A DNA stretch of 64,000 bases from positions 1-64,000 of the forward strand of contig NZ_JALPVJ010000014.1 in the NCBI RefSeq assembly GCF_023544445.1, read 5' to 3'. Position numbers and translations under genes: made by a program. This document shows positions 34,329 through 42,312 of the stretch, one piece after another; the stretch's first letter is position 1; each line of letters opens with the position of its first letter. The notes below the pieces were generated by a model. The model was not told the origin of the DNA. It saw only the letters and a program-made list of their open reading frames with translations, and made no database searches. Source of the stretch: Actinoplanes sp. M2I2 (GTDB lineage Bacteria; Actinomycetota; Actinomycetes; Mycobacteriales; Micromonosporaceae).

Positions 34329-35978
34329 GTGAGCCGCTTCGTCGATGGTGTGATCGCCAACGCCGCCCGAGCCCGCACCGGCATGGTGACCGGCGAGCCC
34401 GGGCCGGCCGTCCGTCGTCCGTGGACCGAGGTGCACGGTCAGGCCCGCCGCATCGCCGGCGGGCTGGTCGCCGCGGGGCTGCGGCCCGGTCAGGCGGTGG
34501 CCGTGCTGGCCGGGACGCCGGCCGAGATCGCCCCGGTGGCGCAGGGGGTGTGGCTGGCCGGCGGCAGCGTCACGATGCTGCACCAGCCCACGCCGCGCAC
34601 CGATCTCGGGGTCTGGCGCGACGACACCCTGCGGGTGCTGCGGATGATCGACGCTCAGTCGGTGGTCGTCGGCGCGCCGTTCGAGCAGATGGCGCCGGCC
34701 CTCGACGCGTACGGCATCCGGCACCACTCCCCCGCCCAGCTCGGCCAGAGTCCCGAGGCCGACCCGGTCGACGCCGGCGAGGACAGTCCGGCGCTGCTCC
34801 AGCTGACCAGCGGGTCCACGGCCGACCCCAAGGCCGTGCGGATCACCCACCGCAACCTGTGGGCCAACCTGCGCGACGCCAGTGAGCATCTGCGCTGCGG
34901 CGAGGACGGGGTGATGGTGTCGTGGCTGCCGATGTTCCACGACATGGGCATGATCGGCTGCCTGGCGCTGCCCATGCTCAGCGGGCTCGAGCTGGTCAGC
35001 GTGACCCCGGCCGACTTCCTGGGCCGGCCGCTGCTCTGGGCCGACCTGATCAGCCGCTACGGCGGCACGATCACCACCGCGCCCAACTTCGCCTGGGCCG
35101 TGCTCACCCGTCAGCTCGCCCGGGTGGAGCCCGGCCGGCTCGACCTGTCGACCCTGCGGGTCGCCTGCAACGGCGCCGAGCCGATCGACCCGGCCACGAT
35201 GCGCGCGTTCGTCGAGGTGGCCTCGCGGTTCGGGTTCGACCCGGGCGCGGTCAACTGCTGCTACGGCGCGGCCGAGAGCACCCTGGTCATCTCGTTGTCC
35301 GGGCTGGCCGACCCGATGATGCTCGACCGGGTCGACGCGGCCGCCCTCGAGCGGGACAACCGGGCCGTCCCGGCCGGCGCGACGGCCTCGGCCGAGCGCG
35401 AGATCCCGATGCTGGGCCGCCCCTTCCCCAGCGTCGAGGTGCGGGTCGTCGACGACGACGGCAAGCCGCTCGGCGAGCGTGAGGTGGGCCGGCTCCAGCT
35501 GCGCGGCGAGTCGGTGACCGACGGCTACCTGACCCCCGAGGGCTGGGAGCCGGCCCGCGACGCCGACGGCTGGCTCGACATCGGCGACGAGGGTTATGTG
35601 GCCGACGACCAGATCGTCGTCTGCGGCCGTCGCAAGGACGTCATCATCATGGGCGGGCGCAACATCTATCCGACCGACATCGAGCGGGCCGCCGGCGCCG
35701 TGGACGGGGTGCGCGAGGGCAACGTGGTCGCCGTCCGGCTGCTGGCCGGCGAGGGGGTGGCCCGGGAGTCGTTCGCGGTGCTGGCCGAGTCGCGCCAGGC
35801 CGCCGACGAGGCCGCCGCGGCCCGGATAGCCCGCGAGGTCACCAGCCGCGTGGTGGCGGAGATCGACGCCCGCCCCAGCGTCGTGCGTGTCGTGCCGCCC
35901 GGCTCGCTGCCCAAGACGCCGTCCGGCAAGCTGCGCCGCGCCGCGGCCCGGCAGCTGCTGGAGCCCTCCGATGGCTGA
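34329..35978 (+). CDS. Fatty acyl-AMP ligase-like (AMP-dependent synthetase) protein
   Basis: The roughly 549-residue enzyme has the adenylation motifs LLQLTSGSTADPKAVRITHRN, MVSWLPMFHDMGMIGCLALP, NFAWAVLTRQL, NCCYGAAESTLVISLSGL, GWLDIGDEGYVADDQIVVCG, GRRKDVIIMGGRNIYPTDIE and the lysine in PKTPSGKLRR. HDMGMIG and YGxAE-type motifs point to the FAAL/FadD32 group, which forms acyl-adenylates for transfer to carrier proteins; no carrier or PKS gene is nearby. GTG at 34329 opens SRFVDGVIANAA; GTG at 34320 is an alternative. TAGCGT lies 7 bases before 34329, so the message may be leaderless. Confidence 0.85.
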   Translation: MSRFVDGVIANAARARTGMVTGEPGPAVRRPWTEVHGQARRIAGGLVAAGLRPGQAVAVLAGTPAEIAPVAQGVWLAGGSVTMLHQPTPRTDLGVWRDDTLRVLRMIDAQSVVVGAPFEQMAPALDAYGIRHHSPAQLGQSPEADPVDAGEDSPALLQLTSGSTADPKAVRITHRNLWANLRDASEHLRCGEDGVMVSWLPMFHDMGMIGCLALPMLSGLELVSVTPADFLGRPLLWADLISRYGGTITTAPNFAWAVLTRQLARVEPGRLDLSTLRVACNGAEPIDPATMRAFVEVASRFGFDPGAVNCCYGAAESTLVISLSGLADPMMLDRVDAAALERDNRAVPAGATASAEREIPMLGRPFPSVEVRVVDDDGKPLGEREVGRLQLRGESVTDGYLTPEGWEPARDADGWLDIGDEGYVADDQIVVCGRRKDVIIMGGRNIYPTDIERAAGAVDGVREGNVVAVRLLAGEGVARESFAVLAESRQAADEAAAARIAREVTSRVVAEIDARPSVVRVVPPGSLPKTPSGKLRRAAARQLLEPSDG

Positions 35979-36069
35979 CCGCCGGCGCCGCGGGCCGGCG
36001 GTTTGAGGCCGGTCCGGCGGTGGGGTGAGCGGGCGGACCCGCACCCGGTTCGGCGATCACCGCAACAAA

Positions 36070-36085
36070 TGGCAACCGCTTGCCA
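36070..36085. promoter_or_regulatory. LacI-type operator upstream of larE
   Basis: TGGCAACCGCTTGCCA is a palindrome of the form TGGCAA-N4-TTGCCA, 31 bases before the larE start codon. The same 6-4-6 pattern occurs at 42181-42196, and an imperfect one at 42225-42240, in front of the uronate genes. Confidence 0.75.
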
Positions 36086-36116
36086 GCCGCCGGGGGCGGC
36101 GGCGTGCAATGACGGG

Positions 36117-37016
36117 ATGACATCACCGGGCACGGACGAGGCCGGACGGGCAACGGCCCAGGTCGCGGAGCAGCTTCGCGGGGTCCAGCGGCTCGGGGTG
36201 GCCTATTCGGGCGGGGTCGACTCGTCGGTGCTGCTGGCGCTGGCCGTGCGGGCGCTCGGGGCCGGACGGGTGGTGGCGATCCTCGGGGTGTCGCCGAGCC
36301 TGGCCGCCGACGAGCGGACCGCCGCCCACCGGGTGGCCGAGCGGATCGGGGCGCCGGTCGTCGAGGTCGAGACCCACGAGGGCGAACGCGAGGCCTACCG
36401 GGCCAACGGGCCCGACCGGTGCTTCCACTGCAAGGACGAGCTGTTCACGCGGATCGGCGACGAGGTCGTGGCCGCGCACCGGCTCGACGCGGTGGCCTAC
36501 GGCGAGAACGCCGACGACGTCCGGCGGCTCGACCGGCCCGGAGCGAGGGCGGCCGCGGCCCACCGCGTGCTGAGCCCGCTGGCCGCCGCGGGTCTCGACA
36601 AGGCCGCCGTACGCCGGATAGCGCACGCCTTCGAGCTGCCGTGCGCCGACAAGCCGGCCGCGCCGTGCCTGGCCTCGCGCATTCCGCACTTCCAGATCGT
36701 CAGCCCTCGTAAGCTCAGCCAGGTGGAGAAGGCCGAGGCGGCGCTGCGCGGGCTCGGGTTCGGTGACCTGCGGGTGCGTCACCACGGCGACATCGCCCGC
36801 ATCGAGCTCCCGGCCGAGGACCTGGTGCGGGCGGCCGGTGAGCCGCTGCGCGAGCAGGTGCACCGGGCGGTCACCGGGGCGGGCTTCCGCTTCGTCACGC
36901 TCGACCTGGCCGGCATCCAGTCCGGGGCGTTCACCGGCGCCTTCGTCGGCCCGGACGCTCGAGATCCGGCGCCCGGCCGGCCAGGAGACGAAGGACCGTC
37001 CGATGGCCGAGGCTGA
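36117..37016 (+). CDS. larE: LarE, ATP-dependent sacrificial sulfur transferase
   Basis: The 299-residue protein is LarE of nickel-pincer cofactor synthesis. It adenylates the carboxylates of pyridinium-dicarboxylate mononucleotide and donates sulfur from its own cysteine. PP-loop SGGVDSS spans residues 31-37; RCFHCKDELF near 101-110 is conserved; the sacrificial Cys is C184 in the family motif PCLASRIP (Cys176 in Lactiplantibacillus plantarum). So it is probably the single-use, non-cluster type. The ATG at 36117 follows a LacI-type palindrome. It is the first of larE-larB-larC; larB starts 15 bases after its stop. Confidence 0.93.
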   Translation: MTSPGTDEAGRATAQVAEQLRGVQRLGVAYSGGVDSSVLLALAVRALGAGRVVAILGVSPSLAADERTAAHRVAERIGAPVVEVETHEGEREAYRANGPDRCFHCKDELFTRIGDEVVAAHRLDAVAYGENADDVRRLDRPGARAAAAHRVLSPLAAAGLDKAAVRRIAHAFELPCADKPAAPCLASRIPHFQIVSPRKLSQVEKAEAALRGLGFGDLRVRHHGDIARIELPAEDLVRAAGEPLREQVHRAVTGAGFRFVTLDLAGIQSGAFTGAFVGPDARDPAPGRPGDEGPSDGRG

Positions 37017-37031
37017 AAGCTGGACCACTCG

Positions 37032-37766
37032 ATGACCCCTCCTCATGCCGGCGACCCGATCGGGGCGGCGGGTCTGGAGACGTACGCGGATCTCGATCTG
37101 GATCGGATGCGGCGCCGCGGATATCCCGAAGCCGTCTACTGCGCGGGCAAGACGCCGGAGCAGGTGGCGGGGATAGCGGCGGCGATGCGCGAGCGGTCCG
37201 AGGTCGTCACGCTCTTCACCCGGGCCGGCCCGGAACACGCGGCGGCGGTGCTCGGCGCGCTGCCGGACGCCTTCCACGACCCGGTGGCCGGGCTGCTCGC
37301 GTGGCCGCCGCAGCCGCCCGGGCCGAGCGGCGGGCGGGTGGTCGTGGTCGCCGCGGGCACGTCCGACCTGCCGGTGGCCCGCGAAGCGGCCGTGACCGCG
37401 CAGTATCTCGGCCGGGCGACCGAGCTGATCGTCGACGTCGGCGTAGCCGGGTTGCACCGGGTGCTGTCGCACGTCGAGGTGCTGCGGCGGGCCCGGGCGG
37501 TCGTGGTCGTGGCCGGGATGGACGGCGCGCTGCCGGGCGTCGTGGCCGGGCTGATCGCGGCGCCGGTGGTCGCGGTGCCGACCTCGGTGGGCTACGGCGC
37601 CGCGTTCGAGGGCCTGGCCGCGCTGCTGACCATGCTCAACGCCTGCGCTCCGGGGGTGGCCGTGGTCAACATCGACAACGGTTACGGGGCGGGCCACCTC
37701 GCGGCGCAGATCGCCGCTCCCCCCGGCAGCGAGGGCGACGGCGGTCCGGCGTCGGGGGTCGCGTGA
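37032..37766 (+). CDS. larB: LarB, pyridinium-3,5-biscarboxylic acid mononucleotide synthase
   Basis: The 244-residue protein matches LarB, which carboxylates and hydrolyses nicotinic acid adenine dinucleotide in the first step of the nickel-pincer pathway. The N-terminal GYPEAVYCAGKTPEQV is typical. The C-terminal PurE-like core includes VVVVAAGTSDLPVAREAA, VVVVAGMDGALPGVVAGLI, VPTSVGYGAAFEGLAALLTM and the cysteine C205 in MLNACAPG followed by VVNIDNGYGAG. Its stop codon overlaps the GTG start of larC (GTGA at 37763), so the two are translationally coupled. Confidence 0.93.
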   Translation: MTPPHAGDPIGAAGLETYADLDLDRMRRRGYPEAVYCAGKTPEQVAGIAAAMRERSEVVTLFTRAGPEHAAAVLGALPDAFHDPVAGLLAWPPQPPGPSGGRVVVVAAGTSDLPVAREAAVTAQYLGRATELIVDVGVAGLHRVLSHVEVLRRARAVVVVAGMDGALPGVVAGLIAAPVVAVPTSVGYGAAFEGLAALLTMLNACAPGVAVVNIDNGYGAGHLAAQIAAPPGSEGDGGPASGVA

Positions 37767-39268
37767 CGGGACGGCACGCCTGGATCGACGCCTCGGCCGG
37801 CATCGCCGGGGACATGCTGCTCGGGGCGCTGCTGGACGCCGGCGCGTCGCTCGACGTGGTGCGGGCGGCGGTGGACGCCGTCTCGGACGGCACCGTGCGG
37901 ATCTCCACCCGGGAAGTGACCCGCAACGGGTTGCGGGCGCTCAAGGCCGAGGTCGAGCCGACGGCCGCCGATCCGCCCCACCGCACCTGGCGGGACGTGC
38001 GGGAGCTGCTCGAGCGGGCCGGCGCGGCGGCGGACGACGCGGCCGGTGTCTTCCGGCTGCTGGCCGAGGCGGAGGCCCGGGTGCACGGGATCGCGGCCGA
38101 CGACGTCCACTTCCACGAGGTCGGGGCGCTGGACGCGATCGCCGACGTCGTGGGTTGCTGCGCGGCGCTGGCCGACCTGGGCGTCACGAGCGTGTCGGCC
38201 GGGCCGGTGGCGCTGGGATCGGGCAGCGTGCGCGCCCGGCACGGCCGGCTGCCGGTGCCGGCGCCCGCGGTGGCCGAGCTGGCCCGGGGCTGGCGGGTGT
38301 CCGGCGGCGGGGACGGCGAGCTGGCCACGCCGACCGGGCTGGCGTTGCTGCGGGCCTTCGCACAGACCTGCGAGCGGCTGCCGCCGATGCTGCTCGACGC
38401 CGTGGGGGTCGGGGCGGGCACCCGGGACCCGGCCGGGCACGCCAACGTCGTCCGCGTCCTCATCGGGGTCGCGGACGAAGCCGGGGCCGGGTACGGAGCC
38501 GGGGCCGGGTACGGAGCCGGGGCCGGGTACGGAGCCGGGGCCGGGTACGGAGCCGGGGCCGGGTACGGAGCCGGGGACAGAGCCGAGGCTGGGGCCGGGG
38601 CCGGGGACAAAGCCGAGGCCAGGGCCGGGGCCCGGGACAAAGCCGAGGCTGCGGCCGGGGCCGGGGACAGAGCCGAGGCTGCGGCCGGGGCCGAGGCTGG
38701 AGACAAAGCCGGGACCGTCGACAAAGCCGGGACCGGGAAGAAGGTCGGGGCCGAGGAGCGGCCGGACGCGAGCTGGGGCGAAGTGGCCGAGGGAGCTGTG
38801 CTGCTGGAGGCCAACGTGGACGACCTCGATCCCCGCCTGTGGCCCGAGATCCTGGCCGGGCTGATGCGCCAGGGCGCGTCCGACGCTTGGCTGGTGCCGA
38901 TCGTGATGAAGAAGGGCCGCCCGGCGCACACGCTCAGCGTGCTGTGCCCGCCGGGACTGGCCGGGGCGCTGCGCGAGCGGATCTTCCGCGACACCAGCAC
39001 GCTGGGGGTCCGGCACAGCCGGCGGGACAAGGTGGCGCTGGAGCGGGCCTTCGCCGACGTCACCGTGGGCGACACCCGCATCGCGGTGAAGGTGGCTCAT
39101 CGTGACGGCATCATGCTGCAGGTCATGCCCGAGTTCGAGGACGTCGCCGCGCTGGCCCGCCACCAGGGCAGGCCGGAACGGCTTGTACTGCAGGACGCCC
39201 TCGCCGCCGCCATGGCCGCGGGCTTGATCGTCGGAGAAACGCTACCCGCCAACCTCCGACCCGCTTAG
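37763..39268 (+). CDS. larC: LarC, nickel insertase, single frame with repeat-built linker
   Basis: The 501-residue protein is LarC, the CTP-dependent cyclometallase that inserts nickel into the pincer cofactor. LarC1 occupies about 1-240 (HAWIDASAGIAGDMLLGALLD, VHFHEVGALDAIADVVG, GPVALGSGSV). LarC2 is about 340-501 (LLEANVDDLDPRLWPEILAG, DAWLVPIVMKKGRPAHTLSVL, ERAFADVTVGDTRIAVKVAH). In L. plantarum the two parts are joined by a programmed frameshift. Here they share one frame, linked by about 100 residues of low complexity: AGAGYG repeats, then AGDKAEA-type units. GTG at 37763 starts VTGRHAWIDAS. The stop codon lies in the repeat array shared with the end of uxuB. Confidence 0.92.
   Translation: MTGRHAWIDASAGIAGDMLLGALLDAGASLDVVRAAVDAVSDGTVRISTREVTRNGLRALKAEVEPTAADPPHRTWRDVRELLERAGAAADDAAGVFRLLAEAEARVHGIAADDVHFHEVGALDAIADVVGCCAALADLGVTSVSAGPVALGSGSVRARHGRLPVPAPAVAELARGWRVSGGGDGELATPTGLALLRAFAQTCERLPPMLLDAVGVGAGTRDPAGHANVVRVLIGVADEAGAGYGAGAGYGAGAGYGAGAGYGAGAGYGAGDRAEAGAGAGDKAEARAGARDKAEAAAGAGDRAEAAAGAEAGDKAGTVDKAGTGKKVGAEERPDASWGEVAEGAVLLEANVDDLDPRLWPEILAGLMRQGASDAWLVPIVMKKGRPAHTLSVLCPPGLAGALRERIFRDTSTLGVRHSRRDKVALERAFADVTVGDTRIAVKVAHRDGIMLQVMPEFEDVAALARHQGRPERLVLQDALAAAMAAGLIVGETLPANLRPA
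38480..38760 (+). repeat. In-frame repeat array inside larC
   Basis: Five near-perfect 18-bp units GCCGGGGCCGGGTACGGA run from 38480 to about 38569, coding AGAGYG. They are followed by longer Ala/Gly/Asp/Lys units such as GCCGGGGACAAA. All units are multiples of three, so copy-number changes would preserve the frame. Confidence 0.9.
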
Positions 39269-39560
39269 CGCCGCCGTAGGGGCAGGCCACCGCCGGCAAA
39301 CCTCCAAGCTGCTCGTAGCCGCCTCCGCCGAACCTCCGAGCCGCTCAGAGCCGCCGTCCCGGCAACCCACCGCCGCCGAACCTCCCGAGCCGCTCAGACC
39401 CGCCGCCGCCGAACCTGCGAGCCACTCAGAGCCGCCGTCGCGGCAACCAGCCGTCGGAGACCCGCTGCCGGCGAACCTCCAAGCCGCTCGAAGCTCCGTC
39501 GCGGCAATCAGGCGTCGTAGACCCGCTACCGGCGAACCTCCGAGCCGCTCAAAGCCTCCG
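39251..39560. repeat. Composite repeat array between larC and uxuB
   Basis: AACCTCC(A/G)AGCCGCTC recurs at 39251, 39299, 39331, 39379, 39412, 39474 and 39534, spaced 32-33, 48 or 60-62 bases. The array includes the last codons and stops of both convergent genes, larC (left) and uxuB (right; C-terminus ALSGSEVRR). Confidence 0.8.
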
Positions 39561-40755
39561 TGGCGGCGATCAAGTCGGTGTCGCCGGCCAGATCGGGCGC
39601 GAGCAGGGCGAGGACCTCGCCGACCGAGTGGGCACGCTCGGCGTACGGACCGGCGCCCGCGTCGGTGACCGGGGCGCCGGCGCCGCGCAGGTGGTCGATC
39701 CACGCGGCCAGGACGCGGGCGGCGCCGACCGGCATCCGGTCGGCCGCCCGCTCGCCGCGCAGGACCGGGACGACGCGGATGCGCATCTTCTGGGAGCCGT
39801 CGGCGGCGATCTGGGCCAGGGTGTGGCGGATGCGCGGGTTGGCGAAGCGGTCCATCAGGGCCGCGCGATAGGCGGTCAGCTCGTCCGCGGGCAGCGGCAC
39901 GTGCCGGCAGGCCTCGTCCCACCACTGGTCGAGCCAGGCGCGGCAGGTCGGGTCGGCCACGGCTGCGGCGACCGTCTCGTGGCCGAGCGCGCTCCCGGCG
40001 TACGCCAGAAGGGAATGCCCGCCGTTGAGCAGCAGGAGCTTGCGGGTCTCGTGGGGGACGACGTCGTCGACGAAGCGGGCGCCGCCTCGCTCCCAGGCGG
40101 GACGGCCGGCGGGGAACTCGCCGCTGAGGATCCACTCGGTGTAGGGCTCGGTGATCACCGGCGCGGCGTCGGGCCAGCCGCCGGCCTCGGCCACGTCGCG
40201 GATGTCGGCCGGGGTGGTCCGGGGGGTGATGCGGTCGACCATCGTGGTCACGAACGAGACGTTCGCGGTGATCCACTCGTCGAGAGCGGGATCGAGGCGG
40301 GCGGCCAGCTCGTGCACGGCGTGGGCGGTGACCTCGCCGTTGCCGGGCAGGTTGTCGCAGGAGACGACGGCGATCGGCCCGGAGCCGGCCAGGCGCCGCG
40401 CGGACAGGCCGGTGACGAGGCGGTCGGCGACCACGCCCCCGCTCGCGTAGGCGGCCTCGGTCATGGTGATCGTCAGAACGGCGACCGCCGGGTCGGCGAC
40501 CAGGGCCCGCCAGGTGGTGGCGTCGCTGCCCGGGTGGGCGGCCACCACGGACGTCTGCACCTGCAGGTCGTCGGTGGACGGACCCCGTACGACGAGGGTG
40601 TATCGGCCCTGCTGGCGGGTCAGATCCTCGGCCAGCGCGGCCGACCGCCCGGTGAACGCGGCGATCCCCCACTCCTCGTCGAAGCCGGTGTACCAGGCCT
40701 GATGGGCGCGGAAGAAGCCGCCCAGCCCGAGGTGGACGACGCGGACCGGCCTCAT
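39526..40755 (-). CDS. uxuB: Mannitol dehydrogenase-family protein (fructuronate reductase-like)
   Basis: The 409-residue enzyme belongs to the polyol-specific long-chain dehydrogenases. HLGLGGFFRAHQAWYT at the N-terminus holds the nucleotide loop, followed by TMTEAAYASGG, VSCDNLPGNGEVT, MVDRITPRT and the catalytic signature KLLLLNGGHSLLAYAG (KxxxxNxxH). Fructuronate reductase (UxuB) makes D-mannonate from D-fructuronate with NADH. The coupled uxaC gene (ATGA overlap at 40752-40755) supports this over mannitol dehydrogenase. The last residues come from the intergenic repeat array. Confidence 0.85.
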   Translation of the reverse strand: MRPVRVVHLGLGGFFRAHQAWYTGFDEEWGIAAFTGRSAALAEDLTRQQGRYTLVVRGPSTDDLQVQTSVVAAHPGSDATTWRALVADPAVAVLTITMTEAAYASGGVVADRLVTGLSARRLAGSGPIAVVSCDNLPGNGEVTAHAVHELAARLDPALDEWITANVSFVTTMVDRITPRTTPADIRDVAEAGGWPDAAPVITEPYTEWILSGEFPAGRPAWERGGARFVDDVVPHETRKLLLLNGGHSLLAYAGSALGHETVAAAVADPTCRAWLDQWWDEACRHVPLPADELTAYRAALMDRFANPRIRHTLAQIAADGSQKMRIRVVPVLRGERAADRMPVGAARVLAAWIDHLRGAGAPVTDAGAGPYAERAHSVGEVLALLAPDLAGDTDLIAATEALSGSEVRR

Positions 40756-42149
40756 AGCTTGAACACCTCTCGGGGCTGGGTGGCCACCAGGGCGGTCAGC
40801 GTGTCCAGGGCCTCGTCCTCGTCGAGGCGGTGCTCGGCGACGAGGGTGGCCAGGAAGCCGGCGTCCAGGCGGCGGGACATGTCGTGGCGAGCCGGGATCG
40901 AGCAGAACGCGCGGGTGTCGTCGATGAAGCCGGACATCCGGCTGAACCCGGCGATCTCGGTCACGGCGTGCTGGTAGTGCCGGATCTCGCTGGGGTTGTC
41001 GAGGAACCACCAGGGCGCCCCGGCGTACACGGCGGGGTAGAAGCCGGCCAGCGGGGCGATCTCCCGGCTGTAGACGTCGGGATCCACGGTGAACAGCACC
41101 AGGTGCAGGTTCGGGTGGGTGCCGAACCGTTCGAGCAGCGGGCGCAGCGCGGCGGTCAGCTCCAGGGCGACCGGGATGTCGTGCCCGGTGTCGGGGCCGT
41201 GCGCGGCCAGGGTGGCCGGGTGGTGGTTGCGCCAGATGCCCGGGTGCAGGGTCATCACGAGGCCGTCGTCGCACGACATGCGGGCCATCTCGAAGGTCAT
41301 GTGCCGGCGGAAGGCGACCGCCTCGCGCGGGGTGACCGTGCCGGCCAGCGCGGAGCTGTAGATGCGCTCGGCCTCCCGGGTCTCCAGCGGTTCGGTGCCG
41401 GCGTCGAAGTGACCGTGATCGGCCGATACCGCGCCGAGCGAGATGAAGTAGCGCCGCCGCTCCTCCAGGGCCGCGAGGTAGCCCGCGTAGTCGCCCACGT
41501 CGCCGCCCAGCTCCTTGACGATCGCGGGCCAGCCGGGGCGGCCGACCTCGAGGTAGCGGTCGGGGCGGAAGGTCGGCGCGATCCGGGTCGGGATCGACTC
41601 GTCGTCGCGCAGCGCCCGGTGCGCGGCCAGGTCGTCGGCCGGATCGTCGGTGGTGGCCAGGAACGCGATGTCGAAGCGGGACAGCAGCGCGCGGGGCCGG
41701 TGGCTGTCCCGGACCAGCTGCTCGGCGATCTGGTCGTAGAGGGCGTCCGCGGTGGTCGCCGACGGCCGCTCGGTGACCCCGAAGACCTCGGTCAGCGACG
41801 ACTCGAACCAATACCGTACGGGCGTCCCGCGCAGCAGCGGCCAGTTCGCGCAGAACAGCCGCCAGGCCTCGCGCGCGCGGGTCTCGGGCAGCGGCCCCTC
41901 GCCCACCCCGAGGTCGGTCAGCGGGATCCCGCCGGCGTGCAGCAGCCGCGTCACGTAGTGATCGGGCTGGATGAACAGCGAGGTCGGGTCGACGAACGGG
42001 GTGTCGTCCAGGATGAGCCGCGGATCCACGTGCCCGTGCGGACTGATGATCGGCAGATCGCGGACCTCCTGGTAGAGGCGGCGGGCGATCGACCGTACGC
42101 CGGGATCGGCGGGCAACAGCCGGTCGGGGTGCACTGTGAGGGCAGCCAT
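40752..42149 (-). CDS. uxaC: UxaC, glucuronate/uronate isomerase
   Basis: The 465-residue amidohydrolase-superfamily enzyme isomerises D-glucuronate to D-fructuronate or D-galacturonate to D-tagaturonate. Diagnostic segments are LPIISPHGHVDP with the HxH metal site, FEMARMSCDDGLVMTLHPGIWRNH, LHLVLFTVDPDVYSREIAPLAGFYP, GAPWWFLDNP and GFIDDTRAFCSIPARHDMSRR. Length is normal. The ATG at 42149 (MAALTVHPDR) is preferred over 42164. It heads a two-gene operon with uxuB and is divergent from the sugar ABC genes, with three LacI-type half-palindromes between them. Confidence 0.93.
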   Translation of the reverse strand: MAALTVHPDRLLPADPGVRSIARRLYQEVRDLPIISPHGHVDPRLILDDTPFVDPTSLFIQPDHYVTRLLHAGGIPLTDLGVGEGPLPETRAREAWRLFCANWPLLRGTPVRYWFESSLTEVFGVTERPSATTADALYDQIAEQLVRDSHRPRALLSRFDIAFLATTDDPADDLAAHRALRDDESIPTRIAPTFRPDRYLEVGRPGWPAIVKELGGDVGDYAGYLAALEERRRYFISLGAVSADHGHFDAGTEPLETREAERIYSSALAGTVTPREAVAFRRHMTFEMARMSCDDGLVMTLHPGIWRNHHPATLAAHGPDTGHDIPVALELTAALRPLLERFGTHPNLHLVLFTVDPDVYSREIAPLAGFYPAVYAGAPWWFLDNPSEIRHYQHAVTEIAGFSRMSGFIDDTRAFCSIPARHDMSRRLDAGFLATLVAEHRLDEDEALDTLTALVATQPREVFKL

Positions 42150-42180
42150 GCGCCCGAGCCTCATCGGCTGAGCGCAGTGA

Positions 42181-42240
42181 TGGCAATCAGTTGCCAGTTG
42201 TTGCCTCAGCGTGCGGGCAACAACTGGCAACTTGTTGCGC
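42181..42240. promoter_or_regulatory. Cluster of LacI-type operators between uxaC and the ABC importer
   Basis: TGGCAATCAGTTGCCA (42181-42196) is a perfect-ended 6-4-6 palindrome like that before larE. TGGCAACTTGTTGCGC (42225-42240) is an imperfect one. In addition TTGCCAGTTGTTGCC (42191-42205) pairs exactly with GGCAACAACTGGCAA (42216-42230), which could allow looping. The divergent starts lie at 42149 and 42313. Confidence 0.8.
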
Positions 42241-42312
42241 GCAGGTTAACGGGCGTCTCACAGTGACCCCCATCACTCCCTCCGGCTAGTAGCTCAGAGG
42301 AGACCCCTTTCC

